Positions 61,162 through 64,000 of a stretch of DNA of 64,000 nucleotides are shown here, one piece after another. The stretch is taken from contig NZ_OZ244111.1 of NCBI RefSeq assembly GCF_965215655.1, positions 2,914,001-2,978,000 on the forward strand, written 5' to 3'. The notes below the pieces were generated by a model. That model saw nothing but the letters and a program-made list of their open reading frames with translations, had not been told where the DNA came from and did not search any database. A program made the translations under genes and the position numbers. The first letter of the stretch is position 1; every line of letters begins with the position of its first letter. The DNA comes from Nioella sp965215655. GTDB taxonomy: Bacteria; Pseudomonadota; Alphaproteobacteria; Rhodobacterales; Rhodobacteraceae.

Positions 61162-62085
61162 TCAGAGCGCGGGCATCGCGGTCGGGGCCAGTACAGTCAG
61201 CGCGATATCGGCCTTGGGTGCGTCGCCACCGAGGAACAGCATCCCCTCCGCCTCGAAGCTCTCCGCCAACCAAAGCGCCAGCGCCTCGCCCGAGCGGACC
61301 GAGGTTTCGGGGCCGTCGACGCTGTCCAGAACCAGCTTGGACGGCGCCCACACGGAAATGCGATCATGCTTCATCGCCCAATCCAGTTCGGTCCGGGTCT
61401 CGACCACCACGCAGCGGTCGTCATGGCTGGCCAGGATCCAGGCGTTCTGTTCGATGGCCAGCAGGTCGATGCGCCGCTGCGGCATGGCGTGATCGGCCTG
61501 AGGCACCCCGGTATCGGGGCGGCCCACACAGAGGATCACCGGCTTGCCCTGCGTCTCCAGCCGGTCCAGCAGCGCCGCCAGATCGGGGCGCGCGATGGCC
61601 TCGTTCGAGAGATACACCACCAGCGGGTGCGGCGCACCATCCTTCAGCAGCGACAGGCGCGGGCGTTCGGGTGCTGTCCGAACGATCTCGACCCCAAGCG
61701 CAAATGGCCCCCGGTCAAGCTTCTCGATGCGCACGAAGCAACGCGCCGCCAGCGGATGGGCCAGAATGCGCTCGGCGATACGGGCGGCGAGCGTTTCCAG
61801 CAGGTTCAGGCGTTCGGCCTGCAATTCGTGGTCGATGGCCTCGGAAATCGTGTCATAGGACAGGATCCGGTCCACATCATCGGCATCGGGATTGGCGGCA
61901 GAACGAACCTCAACCACGACGTTGAAGCGCACCCGCTGCAACAGCCCGCGTTCCTGTTGAAACGCGCCGATCTCAACCTCGCGTTCATGGTCAGAGAGGC
62001 TGATCCGGTCCAGCGGATCGTTACCGGCTGTGGCCTTGGCACGTTCGGAGGGGTGCGCAAAGGCAAGGCGGGTTTCATCGGACAT
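61162..62085 (-). CDS. folB: Dihydroneopterin aldolase-like protein with extra C-terminal domain
   Basis: 307 residues, over twice the usual 115-125. The N-terminal ~125 match FolB (EVEIGAFQQERGLLQRVRFNVVVEV, SYDTISEAIDHELQAERLNLLETLAARIAERIL). The remaining ~180 residues (VILCVGRPDTGVPQADHAM, LLAIEQNAWILASHDDRCVVVETRTELDWAM) have no family I can name. The position before folP supports the folate role. 51 bases separate it from folP. Confidence 0.82.
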   Translation of the reverse strand: MSDETRLAFAHPSERAKATAGNDPLDRISLSDHEREVEIGAFQQERGLLQRVRFNVVVEVRSAANPDADDVDRILSYDTISEAIDHELQAERLNLLETLAARIAERILAHPLAARCFVRIEKLDRGPFALGVEIVRTAPERPRLSLLKDGAPHPLVVYLSNEAIARPDLAALLDRLETQGKPVILCVGRPDTGVPQADHAMPQRRIDLLAIEQNAWILASHDDRCVVVETRTELDWAMKHDRISVWAPSKLVLDSVDGPETSVRSGEALALWLAESFEAEGMLFLGGDAPKADIALTVLAPTAMPAL

Positions 62086-62193
62086 GGGGCTTGGCCTCCG
62101 GGGCCGGTCAGGACAGTAGCGACCTTTTAGCAGGCCAGCGCGCAGGATGCACGGGCCTGAGGCGTCACTGTTGGCCGGGAATGCGACGCCGCG

Positions 62194-62871
62194 TCAGCGA
62201 CCGCGATAGAAGAGATGCACACCGATTTCAGCGGTCTGCGGAAATTCCCGCGCCCAGGAGGGGTTGACCCAGTTGGCGTGGTAATGCGTCGCGCCCGAGG
62301 TCAGGTTGCGCGGACCGCCGTCAATCATGATGCGGGCGATACGGCCAAGCCGTTCATGGATCGCGTGATCGGTCACGGTTTCGGGGCGGCCATCGCAGGT
62401 ATAGGTGAACTGGCAGGCCCAACGCCGCCCGGTGCCCTGATTGACGACATCGCATATCGTGTCGGGGTAATTTGCGTGATCGACGCGGTTCAGGATGACC
62501 TCTGCTACCGCGAACTGACCCGCCACGCTTTCGCCGCGCGCCTCGAAATAGAGCGCTTCGGTCAGACATTGCCATTGCCGCCCGCCGCGGGCGCGGCCCA
62601 TGGCGTCCAGTTCTGCCGCAGTGTAGGGGGCCTCTCCGGCCTCATTCAACTGCTGACCGGTATAGGGCGAGCCAAGTGCTGACAGGCGCAGCGGGCTGAC
62701 CGCGCGCATGCCGCTATGTTCCTGCCCCATGACCGAGGTGAAGAGCGAGCCGAGCGTATGGGTCGGATCGGTGGAGGTTGACGCCACAACATCGGCCTGC
62801 GCGAGGCTGGCGGTGAATAGCAATGCGGTGGCAGCGGCCTTCACGGCGCGCACAATCTTCGGCTGTCCCAT
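62194..62871 (-). CDS. Cell-wall hydrolase, SleB/CwlJ (Hydrolase_2) family
   Basis: 225 residues: signal peptide RAVKAAATALLFTASLAQAD, a ~75-residue linker, then the Hydrolase_2 domain CLTEALYFEARGESVAGQFAVAEVILNRVDH, with catalytic Glu in LYFEARGES. Cleaves peptidoglycan as a lytic enzyme or amidase. ATG at 62871 is chosen because a G-rich ribosome site is at good distance; 62880 is an alternative and the frame runs on to 62964. Confidence 0.85.
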   Translation of the reverse strand: MGQPKIVRAVKAAATALLFTASLAQADVVASTSTDPTHTLGSLFTSVMGQEHSGMRAVSPLRLSALGSPYTGQQLNEAGEAPYTAAELDAMGRARGGRQWQCLTEALYFEARGESVAGQFAVAEVILNRVDHANYPDTICDVVNQGTGRRWACQFTYTCDGRPETVTDHAIHERLGRIARIMIDGGPRNLTSGATHYHANWVNPSWAREFPQTAEIGVHLFYRGR

Positions 62872-63059
62872 TCTGGGCATCCCCCATTGACCGGGTTTTC
62901 CCGGCTCTGCTTCGACCTCATACGTGTACCGGACAGATCGCCAATCGACCAAACCGGTGCTCAATCTAGTGACATCCCCTTAACAGACCCCCAACGGATA
63001 GGGGGTGCGGTACAGAGAATCATTTAACGTCGGCTTATAATGGTCTGGAATCGCGCCGA

Positions 63060-64000
63060 TTATATGTCAGCAATGGACAGTTGTGCGGCCGCAAGTTTGG
63101 CAACCGGCACCCGGAAGGGCGAGCAGGAGACATAGTCGAACCCTGCGGATCTGCTGAAGGCGATCGAATCGGGATCGCCGCCATGTTCGCCACAAATCGA
63201 CAGGGTGATGCCCTGCCGCGCCGCGCGTCCCCGCTCGGCACCGAGCAGCAACAACTCGCCCACCCCGTCACGGTCCAGCCGCTGGAACGGGTCCTCGGGA
63301 TAGACACCCTGATTGACATAGGCCGACATGAACCGCCCCGCATCGTCGCGCGACAAGCCATAGGTCATCTGCGTCAGGTCATTTGTGCCGAAGGACAGGA
63401 AGGCGGCATGTTCAGCGATCTCACCCGCGCGCAGCGCCGCGCGTGGCGTTTCCACCATGACGCCCAACCGGTAGGTGAAATTCACCCCCGTCTCATTGCG
63501 CACCGCCGCCGCAACCGCGTCGACGCGGTCCTTGATCAGTTCCACCTCGCGCTTGGCGCTGACCAGCGGGATCATGATTTCCGGCACCACCGGGTCACCG
63601 CCTTCGGAGGCGGCCACGGTCGCCTCGAATATGGCGCGGGCCTGCATTTCGTAGATGCCCGCCACGGTAATGCCAAGCCTCACGCCCCGCATCCCCAGCA
63701 TCGGGTTGAACTCCTGCAAGGCCTCGATCCTGGCAGAAACGCGGCTGACGGGCAGGTCCAGCGCCTCGGCCAGCGCCCGGATGCCATCGCGGTCGCCGGG
63801 TAGAAATTCATGGAGCGGCGGGTCGAAGAGGCGGATGCAGACGGGCTGGCCCTGCATCAGCTTGAAGAGCTCGATGAAATCGCCGCGCTGCATGGGCAGA
63901 AGCCGTTCCAGCGCCGCTTTGCGATCCTCGGGATCTTCGGTGAAGATCATTTCCCGCATCACGGTCAGGCGGATGGGGTCGAAAAACATATGCTCGGTCC
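63060..64000 (-). CDS. ppdK: Pyruvate, phosphate dikinase (C-terminal part, runs off the window)
   Basis: Partial: the C-terminal ~313 residues of a protein near 850-880. TEHMFF (reading in from the edge) and DPIRLTVMREMI, MLGMRGVRLGI, VMVETPRAALRAGEIAE, FLSFGTNDLTQMTYGLSRDD and the catalytic Cys in LSICGEHGGDP are the PEP/pyruvate-binding barrel of PPDK. Interconverts pyruvate and PEP with ATP and phosphate. The start lies beyond base 64000. Confidence 0.93.
   Translation of the reverse strand, partial: TEHMFFDPIRLTVMREMIFTEDPEDRKAALERLLPMQRGDFIELFKLMQGQPVCIRLFDPPLHEFLPGDRDGIRALAEALDLPVSRVSARIEALQEFNPMLGMRGVRLGITVAGIYEMQARAIFEATVAASEGGDPVVPEIMIPLVSAKREVELIKDRVDAVAAAVRNETGVNFTYRLGVMVETPRAALRAGEIAEHAAFLSFGTNDLTQMTYGLSRDDAGRFMSAYVNQGVYPEDPFQRLDRDGVGELLLLGAERGRAARQGITLSICGEHGGDPDSIAFSRSAGFDYVSCSPFRVPVAKLAAAQLSIADI

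Noticed and set aside
60232..62130. 632-codon plus-strand frame antisense to folP and folB
   Set aside because: Shadow of two genes with strong folate-enzyme motifs.
1..64000. CRISPR arrays, insertion sequences, prophage genes, rRNA
   Set aside because: No regularly spaced repeats, transposase, integrase or phage structural motifs, and no rRNA sequence were seen.

Overview
The window is high-GC, densely packed chromosomal DNA that reads as an alphaproteobacterium of the Rhodobacterales, most likely the Roseobacter group. The evidence is a murA-DUF2948-hisD-UPF0262-LMW phosphatase / infA-maf-rng-yacG gene set, a short S1-less RNase E/G, taurine-pyruvate aminotransferase beside tauABC, heterotetrameric sarcosine oxidase, a GlxBCD/GlnT cluster and a TAXI-type TRAP transporter. 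I cannot name the genus. No insertion sequence, phage module, CRISPR array or rRNA is visible; there is one tRNA.

Layout. (1) 0.1-5.2 kb: taurine use (tpa facing tauABC). The permease TauC carries an unusual periplasmic beta-domain, and the tpa-tauC gap holds two copies of a double-hairpin repeat. (2) 5.4-17.3 kb: housekeeping cluster yacG, rng, maf, infA, LMW phosphatase, UPF0262, hisD, DUF2948, murA, broken at three points by accessory genes (a P450; nitrilase/DUF4242/HxlR/GNAT/NTF2-like; cytochrome c/GNAT). (3) 17.4-18.2 kb: tRNA-Thr(GGT) followed by a lower-GC stretch with one hypothetical gene. (4) 18.2-29.7 kb: methylated-amine locus, with a Tat-exported solute-binding protein divergent from an operon of DMGDH-like oxidase, non-pyrrolysine MttB homologue, TetR regulator and sarcosine-oxidase subunits B, D, A, G. 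(5) 29.8-38.8 kb: a catabolic locus of unknown substrate, with an aldo/keto reductase-RidA fusion, a GntR/FCD regulator, a TIGR04076 protein, a second aldo/keto reductase, a complete branched-chain-amino-acid-type ABC transporter and an aspartate-dehydrogenase-like protein. (6) 38.9-46.7 kb: small secreted protein, HAD phosphatase, XRE-cupin regulator, and glxBCD-glnT-glxA (possible N-methylglutamate/gamma-glutamylmethylamide genes). (7) 46.8-54.2 kb: RidA, TAXI-TRAP transporter, LysR, AruI-like ThDP decarboxylase, glutathionyl-hydroquinone reductase. (8) 54.3-58.8 kb: two-subunit molybdenum hydroxylase, EamA exporter, orphan mini-secretin. (9) 58.8-64 kb: glmM, folP, folB-like gene, a SleB-type cell-wall hydrolase and the C-terminal part of ppdK, which runs off the right edge.

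Together the accessory genes point to a marine-type heterotroph that lives on small osmolytes and methylated nitrogen compounds: taurine yields sulfoacetaldehyde and alanine, N-methyl groups are removed oxidatively to the folate C1 pool, and methylamine may enter glutamate derivatives. The two places most likely to hold undescribed biochemistry are the MttB/DMGDH/Sox locus, which has no corrinoid protein beside it, and the AKR-RidA/TIGR04076/ABC/aspartate-dehydrogenase-like locus.
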